From assembly GCA_021018995.1 (NCBI GenBank), contig CM037589.1, forward strand, positions 10,245,001 to 10,309,000: a stretch of DNA of 64,000 bases. The letters are read 5' to 3'. Below the pieces are notes generated by a model. That model saw only the letters and a program-made list of their open reading frames with translations. It was not told the DNA's origin and did no database searches. Position 1 is the stretch's first letter; each line of letters opens with the position of its first letter. Origin of the DNA: Chloranthus sessilifolius (lineage: Eukaryota > Streptophyta > Magnoliopsida > Chloranthales > Chloranthaceae). A program made the position numbers and the translations under genes. Below, piece by piece: positions 1 to 11,593 of the stretch.

Positions 1-110
1 TGTTCAGGATTGATTGCCCACCGTGGTATGCGGATCTTGTCAATTACCTAGTCACCGAGAAATTACCTCAGCATTGGTCGAAGAATGAGAAATCCATTTT
101 CTTAGCTCGA

Positions 111-1226
111 GTGAAATACTATTTTTTTGAAGATCCATATTTATTCAAATACTGTCACGATCAAATCATACGAAGATGTATTCTTGAATCTGAGCAACCA
201 CGGATCATCTTGTTCTGTCATGAGTTAGCTTGTGGAGGTCACTTTAGTTCCAAAAAGACTGTAGCAAAGATCCTCCAGAGTGGTCTTTATTGGCCAACGA
301 TCTTTAAAGATTGTCATCAACATTATAAATCTTATCACAACTGTCAAATGCTGGGCCGGATCTCTAAGCGCAACATGATGCCCCTCAATCCAATTTTATA
401 AGTTGAATTGTTTGATGTTTGGGGGATCGATTTTATTGGTCCTTTCTTGAATTCGTTTCGAAACACGCTCATCCTTGTCGGTGTTGATTATGTCTCGAAA
501 TGGGTAGAGGCTGTGGCGTGTAAAATAAATGATCACAAAGCAGTGATCAAATTTCTCAAGGATCAAGTGTTTTCACATTTTGGTATTCCAAAGGCGATAA
601 TCAGCGATGGTGGAAAGCACTTTTGCAATAAAGTGTTCACCCAATTAATGAAGAAATATGATATCACACACAAAGTTGCTACACCATACCATCCTCAGAC
701 AAGTGGCCAAGTTGAAGTCTCTAATCGAGAACTTAAGCGGATTTTAGAAAAGACAATCCATCCGAACCGTAAAGATTGGTCGCTAAAATTGAATGACGCT
801 CTATGGGCGTATCGAACTGCATTTAAAACTCCGATTGGCATGTCGACGTATCGGTTAGTTTTTAGTAAAGGTTGCCACCTCCCGGTTGAACTGGAACATC
901 AAGCTTTTTGGGCCATTAAGTCATTGAATTTTGATCACCTGAAATCTGGTGCCCAAAGGAGTTTACAAATAAATGAATTAGAAAAAATCCGTGCTGATGG
1001 ATATAACTGTGCTAAATCGTACAAGGACCGTATGAAACGGGTTCATGATCAATCTATTCTACGTAAATCTTTCATCGTTGGTCAACAAGTTCTACTCTAC
1101 AATTCTCGACTTCATCTTTTTCCAGGGAAACTAAAAACCCGTTGGAGTGGTCCATTCAAAATCTCTCGAACACTCCCCAATGGGGCAGTTGATATTATCA
1201 ATCCGAGATACGGGAATGTTTTTTGA
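111..1226 (+). pseudogene. Integrase of element I, broken by two stop codons
   Basis: Ty3/gypsy integrase domain of Pol, which joins retrotransposon cDNA to host DNA in the nucleus. The HHCC zinc-binding region comes first (GGHF, then CHQHYKSYHNC). The DDE core follows: WGIDFIGPF with the first Asp, ISDGG with the second, and GQVEVSNRE with the Glu. The C-terminal part ends near [12 protein letters not shown]. Two in-frame stops interrupt one continuous frame: TAA at 399-401 between NPIL and VELFDVWG, and TGA at 1224-1226 just before VNGQRLKPFLE. The family reads through both positions, so this copy cannot make a full integrase. The frame is open upstream of 111, consistent with the remainder of Pol lying left of the window. 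Confidence 0.92.
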
Positions 1227-1660
1227 GTTAATGGTCAAAGATTAAAACCGTTCCTTGAGGATGCAATTGCATTCTCTGACACTCTTTCTTTGAGTGATCC
1301 AATGGCTCACCTTGACTGAGCAATTCACTTGGTCGAGCTATCGACGTTAAACTAGCGCTCATTGGGAGGCAACCCAAGTTTGTGTAATTTCTTTTTGGTC
1401 TTTTGTTTTTCAAAAAAAAAAAAAAAAAAAATCTCTTTGGGGAGTTGATTAATCGACCCCCACTTTTCGGAATAGAATCCTATTGGGACTCTATTTTTTC
1501 CACTTTTCTTTCATCTTTGGGATCCCTCAAGCGTACTGCCACACTTTTCACTATTTCTTTTTTGTAGGACACCTCCTCCCACTTCTACTCCAGCTCTATC
1601 AATTTGCTCCTTATATTCACCCTTAGGCTCACTTTCCATTAAATCTGACACAACCTTCTT
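1227..1660 (+). other. Spacer between pol and the 3' ORF of element I
   Basis: The Pol frame continues after the stop to about 1262. Then comes the stretch 'gcgctcattgggaggcaac' near 1355-1375, a phrase I recognise as common just downstream of pol in plant Ty3/gypsy elements. A poly-A run at 1410-1429 and a pyrimidine-rich tract follow. A minus-strand frame here has no family resemblance and is not called. Confidence 0.6.
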
Positions 1661-1990
1661 ATGGCCCGACGATTCTATCTCACCAGAGCACGGTTATCAA
1701 GGATGGAAGAGACTGCCAAAAAGCGGGAGCGCCGCTCTCATCGGACAGTCCCTTTTGAGCCTAGCATAGTTGATATCGTCGACCTCAATCCGATGATTAT
1801 TCTTTCTTGGGGAGAACCATCTAGAAAGAAGGTAAATCGTTCCAAATCTCCTACACCGTGCATCACTACTGATATCGTGATAATTGATGTGATTCCGTCA
1901 CCACCTCCCCCATCTCCATCTCCTACTGTCGCCTCAACGCCTCCATCCATACCATCGACGGTGTCTCATCAATTTCCCCTTGATCTCTGA
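1661..1990 (+). CDS. Extra ORF of element I (env position), 109 aa
   Basis: Small reading frame between pol and the 3' LTR, starting MARRFYLTRARLSRMEET. It has a basic N-terminal half, then an acidic DIVDLNPMI segment and a Pro/Ser-rich tail (PSPPPPSPSPT). The same protein, with substitutions, forms the C-terminal part of the larger ORF of element III (about 14059-14464), so the frame was kept during divergence of the family. Here it stops at TGA 1988-1990 after FPLDL; element III continues 25 residues further (WEKLFPVPKN...), so this copy is probably truncated by a point change. Athila elements often carry an extra ORF at this position; no function can be assigned. No signal peptide or membrane segment is visible. 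Confidence 0.55.
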   Translation: MARRFYLTRARLSRMEETAKKRERRSHRTVPFEPSIVDIVDLNPMIILSWGEPSRKKVNRSKSPTPCITTDIVIIDVIPSPPPPSPSPTVASTPPSIPSTVSHQFPLDL

Positions 1991-4101
1991 GAGAAATTAT
2001 TCCCTGTGCCTAAGACCATCAATTTAAGTGAACCAAGGTGGATGAGTCCGCCTAACAATGATTAACAGAGTTGGATTCTTGATTAGTTTAGGATTTAGGA
2101 TTTATTAGTTTTTTGTTTAGTTTAGGTTGTTTTTAATTCCTTAAATAGTGTACCCATATTCCCTTCAATAAATTTTTAGTCATGTTCCAATTTGATGCAC
2201 ATATTCTCTGCACCTGATCTTTGTGTTGAGGTACTTTTTTACAGGTTTGGGGGTGCAATACTTATTTCAATCAATGAGGACATTGATTATTTATTTTGCG
2301 TCACTTATTATTATTAAAAAAAAAAAAATCGGTTAATCGACAATGAGGGTCGATTGATCGACCATCCATTCTCGATCAATCGACCTCTTCGAGTCGATCA
2401 ATCGAGAGTAGAAAAAAAAAAAGAATGAAAAAAAAATAAAAAAAAATAATTTTGAAGTCATCATACACATTATTTTGCGATTGTTTTCAAAGTTTAGTTG
2501 ATGATGCATGTGAATTTAATTTTGAGAATACTGATGTCATATTCTGATTATCCACAAAAAAATAATTTGGTGGATAATTTTGATATTCATGCTTAGAATT
2601 TTTACACTTATACCAAGCTAAGACTTAGAAATCGATGAACTATTTTAAACGTTGAATCTTAGGTTCTTAGTGGAGACGAAACCCGGTGAGCTTTAGAGCT
2701 TATTTTCCGTCATTGATGAGTGAATATATAAACTCGTAGTTTTCTTTGAATACGAATTACTTTGCATAATCTTATATATTTTATTTTGACTTGTGACTTT
2801 GCATGAAATCAAATTCATATCATTGTGCTAGAACGTACTATATATCTACTCAAGACAAATAGGCAAGGTTACCATCTTTTAAGGAGATGATTGAAGGCCA
2901 TCTTTGGCTCGTTTGTGCTTAAAATACCTCACCTTATATAAATTTATCCTTCTAGTACTCCTTTGAGCTTATTGAAAAAAAATTACCTTTATACATTCTT
3001 TGATAAGCCACGTTAACTTTTAACCCTTCACCATTTCTGAAAATTCAGCTTTATCCTTCTTATTTCTGAGAAATTAGGAACGAGGGATGAGAATGAACGA
3101 AAATAGAGTACGTGGAGAGATACCGAGTTGTGGTGTTTACTGAGAGTGTATGGCAAAAATAAAAAGAAAAAAAAAGGGAGAAAAAGAAATAGAAAAATGT
3201 GAAGAACAATAAAAAAATATGAGGTGCTTCAAGAAAACAAAATTCAAAAGAAGAAAAAGGAGTGAGAAAAGGAAAAAGAGAAGAAATAGAAAAATCAAAA
3301 GGTGTTTCCTTTCCGATTTCTCAGAAATTTTGAATCTCAACTTCCAATTCTTTCTTACCCTTTCCTGAGCCCCATTACAACCCTAAAAAGACCTTTATGA
3401 TCTGATCTTGCATTGGTAACTGCCTTGTGGAGAGTAAATATGTGATACTTATGACACTTGATATGACATGCTTAGGATATACAAATATCTTCTTATGAGA
3501 TTTATTTTTGTTCATTGATTGCATCGTGTTTCATTTATCATGTGAGACCTTTTTATTTACTTTGTATTGATCTCTCATATGTGTGCGAAAACTTACCCAT
3601 CAACGGAGTAATTTTATTTCGAGAGTATACCTAAAGTGAGGATTGAGTCTAAACAACAGGTCTGATGATTTCCCGTTTGAACTAGTTCTGAGATGAATGA
3701 ATTTTGGTTTGGGTATGCACATACTTCACGTTTAAGCATGAATGGATGAGTTATCTAACGATTTGAGCATTAGACTAACTTGAATGGATACTAGTATGAT
3801 TAGTACAACATTGTTATTTAAAATTGAGAATTCGCATGTTGAATTGATTAATGATTTTGAGTTTTGAATGGTATATATGTTATCAAAATCATATTTTAAA
3901 AACTCAATTTTATCAATGGTTTCAAAAATGTATTGATGTTTGTGGGTAACTTAACTGTAAACTCTCAGGAGACACAACTCCTCCACTAGGGATCACTTAG
4001 GGGTTTCAAGGCTTGTTGCACATGCTAAGTGCAATCGTGCTCCCTACGAAAGTGGCAATTATTTTTCTTTAGTTTGCTTTGCTCGAGGACTAGCAAAGTG
4101 T
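1991..4101 (+). other. Non-coding 3' region of element I
   Basis: About 2.1 kb without a convincing gene. It contains TCGATTAATCGA-like palindromes at 2330-2405, A-rich runs and an A/G-rich tract at 3150-3300 whose complement gives a spurious Leu/Phe-rich frame. The same sequence in the same order recurs in element III (about 14465-16640), so it is a conserved part of the family, probably needed in cis for RNA packaging or replication (inference). Confidence 0.65.
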
Positions 4102-4114
4102 AGGTTTGGGGGTG
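4102..4114 (+). other. Polypurine tract of element I
   Basis: AGGTTTGGGGGTG lies directly against the LTR start TGATGAG. It matches position and composition expected for the plus-strand DNA primer. An identical tract precedes the 3' LTR of element III. Confidence 0.75.
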
Positions 4115-4596
4115 TGATGAGTAGTGAAATATGATGATATTTCACTCCTAAATACCTATATTTAGCAGTCCGATGAAGGCTATCTGATAAGAATTACTAG
4201 ATTTGAAGTGTTTCAGGTAAATACAATCCAAGTGTAGAAAATAGCCCAAGAATTCTGAAAATAATGTCAAAACACTGTAACTTTGGGTCATCGAGAACTT
4301 AGTGAGACTTGCAGCTCAATTTGGACCTTTAATACGGCCGAATTATGAAATTATCAAAACACAAACGTTGTAGATCATTCTGTCAGCTTTCCAACGCCGT
4401 ACGAATCATGTCAATCCGAGTTTCGAGGAGAAAGATATGGCTAAAATACCGAAGTAGTGTCTGATGCAAAAGTGGACTGAAATTCACGAAAATCTGGGAG
4501 GTCGATGCATCGCCCCTTTTGCTTGATTAATCGAGGGACAAAAGTAGTCTGACACGAAATTGACTCTTTAAAGCAAATTTTTAGGGATTTTTTTGA

Positions 4597-4683
4597 GGGT
4601 CGATGCATCGACCCTATAGGGTCGATTAATCGAGCCTGACTTGCCGAGTTGGGAAACCTATGTAACTTGGAGACTATTTAAAG
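4597..4683 (+). promoter_or_regulatory. LTR promoter region: palindromes plus TATA-like box
   Basis: GGGTCGATGCATCGACCC (4597-4614) is a perfect 18-bp palindrome, followed by TCGATTAATCGA (4622-4633) and, 41 bp on, TATTTAAA (4675-4682). The same order is kept in the related LTRs: palindromes near 10330-10370 and 17135-17175, then TATTTAAA near 10408 and 17212. Position in the LTR fits a U3 promoter; that the palindromes bind a factor is inference. Confidence 0.5.
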
Positions 4684-5110
4684 CAAACAAATAGCTCGAG
4701 AAAAAGATATAGAGCTAGAATTAGAGTTTTTTTTCATAGTTAGACGTAGAGATAGAGAGTTTTTATTATTCCTTTTTGAGAGCTTTGTTCTTTTAACTTT
4801 TCAGTTTATTATTTTTGTTCAGTTGATTCCTACATTAATTTCGTTTCTGAAGATCATCGTACTTGTGGATCAAATAATTTTTTATTGAAGTTTGAGGTAT
4901 TTTTAATTCATTAAATTGATGTTATTTTCCCTTCCTTATTTATTTATATCATTTAATTATAATATGTGTGGCTAAATTCATAGGGATGTGGATCTAATGA
5001 TTCCCGTTCGAGGGATGTACTTCTAATAATATAAATTTAGGATTAAAATATGAGATTTCATTTTATGGTTATTATGTTATCACGAACGGATGAAATCCCC
5101 GCCACTAATT

Positions 5111-5436
5111 GAGATCGAGTGTGCCGAGCCATACCCTGGATCTAAGATCTGTGATGATAATTTTACCCCAATCATTGTTATATGGTCTTTTTGCTTTCAT
5201 CGTGTGGATCTAATTACGATTATGATCCAGGATCGAGTGTGCCGAGCCATGCCCTGGATCTTGGATCTGTAATGGTAATTTTATCTTAATTACTCCCTAA
5301 TCTGAAATCAAGTGTGCCAAGCCATGCCCTTGATTTCAGATCTATGGTGGTATTCTTGTTGGAACTTTTACCACTTTGGGGATAATTTTTATTTGCATCT
5401 GAGATCAAGTGTGCTGAGCCATGCCCTTGATCCCAG
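5111..5436 (+). other. Four stem-loops with one loop sequence in the LTR
   Basis: Stem-loops at 5111-5143, 5224-5260, 5302-5339 and 5399-5436 share the loop TGTGCCGAGCCATGCC with small changes. The stems differ but each pairs with itself: GATCCAGG/CCTGGATC, CTGAAATCAAG/CTTGATTTCAG (11 perfect pairs) and CTGAGATCAAG/CTTGATCCCAG (10 of 11). The first stem is weaker. The array recurs in the other LTRs of the family. Confidence 0.7.
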
Positions 5437-5868
5437 ATCTATATATGAAAATCATCTATGAAGTTAAGTCCTGATTGCAGGGATGCAACGTGGAACCTAT
5501 CAAGGTTTTGCCCATTTATCTTCCATAAAAGTTGTTTTTCTTCAATGGTATATCTCATAGTTTAATCCTTAAATTTTTATTATGGGAAGAACAGACCAAA
5601 GATGGGAGGATTTAGTATCTTCATCTTTACCTTTATTTTTGAATTATCAATTAAATTTTAGTTTGTAGTCAGTAATTGTCATCTCACAAACTAGGTCATA
5701 ATATTGGTAGGGTACTGTTAAATCTTAGTGGACTTCTTGAATTATTGTCTTGTCTTTTTATATCTTTCAAAAATAGTCCTTGTGGGAACGATCTCGTACT
5801 CTGCACCCACTATATACAATCTAATTCGTGCGCTTGCCAGTAAAATATTACAATTAAAAATCACATCA

Positions 5869-6420
5869 GGACACTTCCACCTGACCACTTGTTTGTGGGT
5901 GATACGGCGTTGCCACCTTGTGGGTGACGCCGTATTTCTTCATTAAAGTAGCAAAATGGCGGTTGTAGAAGTGATAACCGCCATCACTAATGATTGCCCG
6001 TGGAATCCCGAATCTGTTAAAGACATTTTCTTTCACAAATTTGACCACAACTTTGTGGTCATTCGAGCGGGTTGCCACAACTTCAATCCATTTGGAAACA
6101 TAATTAACAACTACAAAAATATATGAATACCTGAACGACGGGGGGAAAGGACCCATGAAGTTGATCCCCCAGACATCGAAAATTTCAACAATCAGAATCG
6201 AGTTCAGAGGCATCATATTTCATCTTGAAATATTTCCAAGCTGTTGGCATCTTAGACATTCTTTACAAAATTTGGCAGTGTCCTGAAAGATGGAAGGCCA
6301 ATAGAATCCGCTTTGAAGAATTTTGTGTGCGGTCTTTTGTCCTCCAAAATGGCCTTCATAGGCCCCAGCATGGCAAAAGTTAATGACACTCAATTGTTCT
6401 TCTTCAGGCACATATCTCCT
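5869..6420 (-). pseudogene. Integrase of element II, split by element I
   Basis: Zinc-binding part (6411-6220: GHFGGQKTAHKILQSGFYWP, then CKECLRC) followed by the catalytic core (6216-5869: [25 protein letters not shown]). The first catalytic position reads N in WGINF where D is usual. A stop lies between the two parts (ISR*NMMP). The core ends abruptly at VEVS because element I inserted there; the equivalent residues in element I are VEVSNRELK. Inactive. Confidence 0.9.
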
Positions 6421-6639
6421 GATAACCTGATATTAACATAATTTAAACAGTTGTGGCTCATCCTAAAAATAATATTTTATTTGCGAGAAGAATAAATTTT
6501 TATCATTTTTACCCCATTGAGTAGGTATTCTGCCAGTTACCAGATAATTCACAATATTAGAGAATCAAGGAACTTTTGTAGCGGCAGCACCTATTGCCAT
6601 CAATTGTTCATCCGGAAAGGTGTCACGGATAGTCTCAGA

Positions 6640-7161
6640 GACCGATGATTCTTCAGGCAGAATTCTTGACAGATGATCAGCCATAATATTTTCGACTCCC
6701 TTTTTATCTTTGATCTCAAAATTGAATACGTGAAGTAAAATCTATCAGATCAACCTTGGTTTGGTGTCCTTCTTTGCTAGCAGATATTTCAATGCAGAGT
6801 GGTATGAAAAGACCACTATTTTTTATCCAAGCAGATAGGAGCGGAATTTATCCAGAACATACACCACGACTAATAACTCCTTCTTAGTGGTGGTGTAATT
6901 TAACTGGGCATCAATCAATGTCTTACTGGCATAGTAGATCACATGAGGTATTTTGTTCACCATTTGCCCCAAGACTGCTCCAATAGCATAATCAGATGCA
7001 TCACACATGAGTTCAAACGGTATAGAATAATTCGGGGGTTGGATTATCGGTACATTAGATAACAACTCACGCAATTTCAGAAATACTTTCAAGCAATCTT
7101 CATCAAAGTCAAAAGGAACATCTTTTACAAAAATATATGAATCTTCGATAAAATCCCGCAT
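6640..7161 (-). pseudogene. RNase H region of element II
   Basis: Translates as FELMCDASDYAIGAVLGQ, YYASKTL and YTTTKKELLVVVYVLDKFRSYLLG, the start of the Ty3/gypsy RNase H domain that degrades the RNA strand during reverse transcription. After a frame change near 6820 the end of the domain is recognisable around 6700 (KKGVENIMADHLSRI). The frame then decays with several stops toward the integrase. Separated from the reverse transcriptase by a frame break near 7165-7183. Not functional as it stands. Confidence 0.85.
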
Positions 7162-7183
7162 GACCTAAAAATGATCGAATTTG

Positions 7184-8236
7184 TCAAACACTCTTCGGTG
7201 GTGGCAAATTAGCGATTAAATCGACTTTTGCCTTGTCGACTTCGATTCCTTTCTTTGAAATAACATGTCCCAACACAATTCCTTGTTGCACCATAAAATA
7301 GCTTTTCTCCCAGCTAAGAACAAGTTTAGACTCGACACATCGTTGTAATACCTGTGTAAGGTGTTGCAAATACAGTTCAAAGGACTTTCCGAAAACAGAA
7401 AAGTCATCCATGAAGACTTCGATGAATTTGTCAATCATATCCGAGAATATGGCCAACATACATCTTTGAAAAGTGACAGGTGCATTACACAAGCCAAAAG
7501 ACATTCTTCAATATGCAAATGTTTCGTACGGACACGTGAATATTATCTTCTCTTGATCTGCAGGAAACATCGGTACTTGATTGTAGCCCGAATATCCATC
7601 GAGAAAACAATAAAACTCCTGCCCTGCTAACTTCTCAAGAATTTGGTCAATGAATGGCAGGAGAAAATGATCTTTTCTGGTAGCCGTATTCAATTTTCGA
7701 TAATCGATGCACGCGCGCCACCCTGTAGTTTCGCGAGTGGGCACCAATTCTCCTTCAGTAGTTTCTTTCACAGTGATTCCCGACTTTTTCGGAACAATTT
7801 GAACTGGACTGACCCATGGACTATCAAAGATTGGATAGATGATTCCAACATCGAGTAGTTTTATGATTTCCTTTAAAATGACTTCTTGCATGTTTGGATT
7901 AAGTCGCCTTTGCAATTCCCTCGATGATTTACTATCATCTTCCAAATGTATTTTATGCATACATACCGATGGGTCAATCCCTTTTAGATTGGCTAAGGTC
8001 CATCCGATGGCTTCTTTATTTTCTTTCAGCACTTCCAACAACTCATACTTTTGTTCTTCCGACAATGTCGATGAAATTATTACTGGCAACGTTTCTCGAG
8101 GTCCCAGAAACACATACTTGAGTGACTCAGGCAGTTGCTTTAATTCTACAGTTGATGGTTGCTCAATCGATGGAGTCAGCTCACCCTTTACCTCGAGAGG
8201 TAACGGTTCTACCTTAGTCACAACTTCACAAAACAT
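7184..8236 (-). pseudogene. Reverse transcriptase of element II
   Basis: N-terminal half 8236-7508: WTLANLKGIDPSVCMHKI, VQIVPKKSG, WRACIDYRKLN, DHFLLPFIDQILEKLAG and FLDGYSGYNQV. C-terminal half 7504-7184: FGLCNAPVTFQRCM, the catalytic box FMDDFSVFG and GIVLGHVISKKGIEVDKAK. An in-frame stop at about 7505-7507 interrupts the expected TFAYRRM-FGLCNAP junction. Length and motif order are normal for Ty3/gypsy, and the MDDFSVFG form is typical of Athila. It once copied element RNA into cDNA within the virus-like particle. Confidence 0.93.
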
Positions 8237-8248
8237 ATCCTCTTGACA

Positions 8249-9295
8249 TCATGAACTTATCCTTTCTTCTTCTGGTTGTTTCCTCTTGGATCCTGTTTCA
8301 TAGTAGATGGCTAACAGAGCAGTTTCAAATTCTTCTTTGGTAAGCATTGACGGTAACGCTTCATCCACTATATCGTCCACCCGATTGATGTAGAAACAAT
8401 CAACCTCATCCTCATTGCGGAAATGGTTTATTGCATGAAAGATATTGAGTATAACTTTCATGTTTCCAAAAGAAACATCCATGACTCCTGTTCGACAATT
8501 GATGCAGGCATTTGCGGTCTCGAGAAACGGACGCCCAAGAATGATTGGGACTTGATCGTTGGATTTAACTGGAGGTTCCATGTCCAACACAACAAAGTCC
8601 ACTGGGAAAACAAATTTATCTATTCCAACCAAAACGTCCTCCATGACACCCCTAGGTCTTCTTTCGGACCTATCAGCAAGTTGCAGTGTAACGGTCGTGG
8701 GTTTCAATTCGCCTAGGCGTAATTTTTCGTACACTGAGTAGGAGATTAGATTGACACTGGCTCCCAAATCCAATAACGCCTTTCCAATTGGTTGCCCACT
8801 AATGACACATGGAACAGTTGGGACTCTAGGGCCCTTAAGTTTTCGTGGGGCATCCAATTGCAGTATCGAGCTGACTTGATTTGTCAGGAACACTTTCTTT
8901 GAAACATGAGTACGCGTTTTTCTTTTGCGAGTGTATAGATCTTTGAAAAATTTTGCGTACTTGGGGACTTGCTTGATTGTCTCAAGTAATGGGAGGTTTA
9001 TCTTCACTTGTTTGAATGTTTCGAAGATTTCTTTCATTTTTGACGTTTCCTTCCCCATTCTAGGTGGAGGTGTTAGGCACTCTGGGAATGGTGCCTTTGG
9101 GGCATAGGGACGAGGTCCATTCTCTGATTCTTCTGCAGGTACTGGTTGGACAATTTGAGGATCTTCCTTCTCTTTTCCTTTATCTAGTCCTCTGCTTTTT
9201 TTCGCTTCTTTTTCTCCTTCCGTGTGAGGCTCCATTGGCATTTCCACTTGATTATCAACAACTCTCCCACTTCTCAGCACCGTAACAACTTTCAA
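8249..9295 (-). pseudogene. Gag-end/protease region of element II
   Basis: Aspartic protease region of Pol: GKALLDLGASVNLISYSVYEKL contains the DLGAS active-site form usual in Athila elements (other retroelements have DTGA), followed by ILGRPFLETANACI. The N-terminal 130 residues are a charged, low-complexity linker (KEKEDPQIVQPVPAEES, PPPRMGKETS). The protease would cut the Gag-Pol polyprotein. The frame is open for 348 codons but stops before the reverse transcriptase and has lost connection to gag upstream by stops near 9296-9350. Confidence 0.85.
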
Positions 9296-9849
9296 CTATT
9301 GACTGTTTGATGGTCCTTCATCAGATGATGCTTGGCCTCAAGGATTGTTGATGGGTTGGCTAGGAAGCCTACCTTCCTCTCGTTGACTCAACTAATTTAT
9401 CAGTTGGCTAAATTGATCTGTCATCATCTGCTGAAAAGCTTGCATATTTCGCATAATCTTTTCCTCCAAATCAGAATCTTTCGAAGCGGTGGTCTGAGAT
9501 TGATTAAAATTATGATTTTTTTGGTATTCAAAATTTGGATGATAATAAGGAGGGTTATGTTGAAAATTAGAATTATGCTGGAAATTAGAATTCTGTTATG
9601 GACGAAAATTCTGCTGCCCACTCATTATGTTGGATCTGAACTGCTGGTTCACCTGTCCAGTTTGGTTTGATCCTCCCCATCCTAAGTTGGGGTGATTTTT
9701 CCATTTCAGATTGTAGGTATTTGAGTACATGTTCCTACCTTGTCACTGATATGATTGAGTCAGATTCACCTGCTCTTGAGGAGTAGGTTCATCAGGAAAG
9801 AATGACAAGGTAATTGGGCAATCGTTAGCCATGTGACCTGGGTGGTCAC
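9296..9849 (-). pseudogene. 3' end of element II gag (after the element III insertion)
   Basis: Reading from 9849 leftward: HPGHMANDCP, the second half of a CCHC zinc knuckle, then an Asn/Gln-rich tail (NFQHNSNFQHNPPYYHPNFE) typical of Athila Gag C-termini. Several in-frame stops are present. The first half of the knuckle (CSICD) is at 18425-18440, across element III. Confidence 0.8.
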
Positions 9850-11587
9850 TGATGAGTAGTGAAATATGATGATATTTTACCCCTAAATACCTATATTTAG
9901 CCGTCCGATGAAGGCTATCTGATGAGAAATATTAGATTTGAAGTGTTTCAGGTAAATACAAGCCAAGTGTAGAAAACAACCCAAGAATTCTAAAAATAAT
10001 GTCAAAACACTGTAACTTTGGGTCATCGAGTACTTGGTGCAACTTGCAGCTCAATTTGGACCTTCAAGACGGCCGAATTATGAAATTGTTAAAACACAAA
10101 AGTTGTAGAGCGCGTCGTCAGCTTTCAACGCCGTAGGAATCACCTCAATCCAAGTCCGGGATAGAAGGTTATGGCTGAAATACCGAGGCAGTGTCTGATA
10201 CAAAGTTGGGCAGGAGTTCACGGAAATCTGGGATGGTCGATCGATCTACCTTCCAGTCGATCAAGCGACCAAAATGATGAATTTGAGATGGAAAAGACTT
10301 CTTAAAGCAGATTTTTAGAGATTTTTGGAGGGTTGATCGATCGACCCTATAAGGTCGATCAATCGACCCTGACTTTTCGAGCCAGGAAACTCGCACGACT
10401 TGGATATTATTTAAAGCCGACTCAAACATTTCGAAGGAAGATTAGAGTTTTAGTTTTTAGTTTTTCCTTTTCATAGTTAGACGTAGAGATAGGGAGTTTT
10501 TATTATTCTTTTTGAGAGTTTTGTTCCTTTAATTTTTCAGTATTCATTCCTTCAGTTTATTATTATTGTTCAAGTTAATTTCTGCATTAATTTCATTTTT
10601 GAAGATCATCGTGCTTTTGGATCAAAGTAATTTTTGTTGAAGTTTGAGGTATTTTCAATTCATTAAATTAATATTATTTTTCCTTCCTTATTTATTTATG
10701 TCATTTAATTACAATATGCGTGGCTAAATTCATAGGGATGGGGATCTAATGATTCCCATCCGAGGGATGTACTTTTAATAATATAAATTTAGGATTAAAA
10801 TATGAGATCTTATTTTATGGTTGTTGTGCTATCATGAACGGATGAAATCCCCGCCATGCCCGGGATCTCAGATCTGTGACGGTAATTTTACCCAATCATT
10901 GTTATATGGTCTTTTTGCTTTCATCGTGTGGATATAATTACGATTATGATCCGGGATCGAGTGTGCCGAGCCATGCTCTGGATCTTGGATCTGTAATGGT
11001 AATTTTATCTTAATTACTCCCTAATCTGAAATCAAGTGTGCCGAGCCATGCCCTTGATTTCAGATCTATGGTGGTATTCTTGTTGGAATTTTCACCCACT
11101 TTGGGGATGATTTTTATTTGAACCCGAGATCAAGTGTGCCGAGCCATGCCCTTGATCCCAGATCTATATATGAAAATCATCTAAGTCCTGATTGCAGGGA
11201 TGCAACGTGGAACCTATTGGGGTGTTGATCATTTATCTTCCATAAAAGATATTTTTCTTCAATGGTATATCTCATAGTTTAATCCGTAGATTTATATTAC
11301 GGGAAGAACGGACCAAAGATGGGAGGATTTAGTATCTTCATCTTTACTTTTATTTTTGAAATATCAACTGAATTTTAGTTTGTAGTCAGTAATTGTCATC
11401 TCATAAGATTAAATCATAAGACTGGTAGAATACTGTTAGATCTTAGTGAATTTCTTGAATTATTATCTTGTCTTTTTAGATATTTCAAAATTAGTCCTCG
11501 TGGGAACGATCTCGTACTTCGCACCCACTATATACAATCCGATTCGTGCACTTGTGAGTAAAACATTACAATTAAAATATCACATCA
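9850..11587 (+). repeat. 5' LTR of element III (1738 bp)
   Basis: TGATGAGTAGTG...ATCACATCA. Compared with the 3' LTR it lacks about 28 bp near 10855, removing the stem and loop of the first stem-loop. TATA-like TATTTAAA lies near 10408. Confidence 0.95.
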
Positions 11588-11593
11588 AGTTTT

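Larger units (their letters stand above)
1..5868 (+). mobile_element. Element I: 3' part of an Athila-like Ty3/gypsy retrotransposon
   Basis: The order is integrase, spacer, a small extra ORF, a long non-coding 3' region, a purine-rich tract and a 1754-bp LTR, which is the 3' half of an Athila-type element; the 5' half lies outside the window. The LTR ends in CATCA at 5868. The next base continues the integrase of element II in the opposite orientation, so element I sits inside element II. The five bases after the LTR are GGACA, the expected target duplication; its partner is off the left edge. Its LTR is related to those of element III and the solo LTR at 20509. Confidence 0.9.
4115..5868 (+). 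repeat. 3' LTR of element I (1754 bp)
   Basis: Starts TGATGAGTAGTGAAATATGA and ends ATCACATCA (TG...CA). Homologous over its whole length to 9850-11587, 16654-18419 and 20509-22346. It contains palindromes and a TATA-like box (4597-4683) and four stem-loops (5111-5436). Confidence 0.93.

Noticed and set aside
3137..3340. Leu/Phe-rich minus-strand ORFs (also at 15574-15879), possible membrane peptide
   Set aside because: Complement of an A/G-rich tract; low complexity, no conserved start between the two copies.
7839..8246. Plus-strand frames over element II pol
   Set aside because: Antisense shadows of the reverse transcriptase and protease frames on the minus strand.
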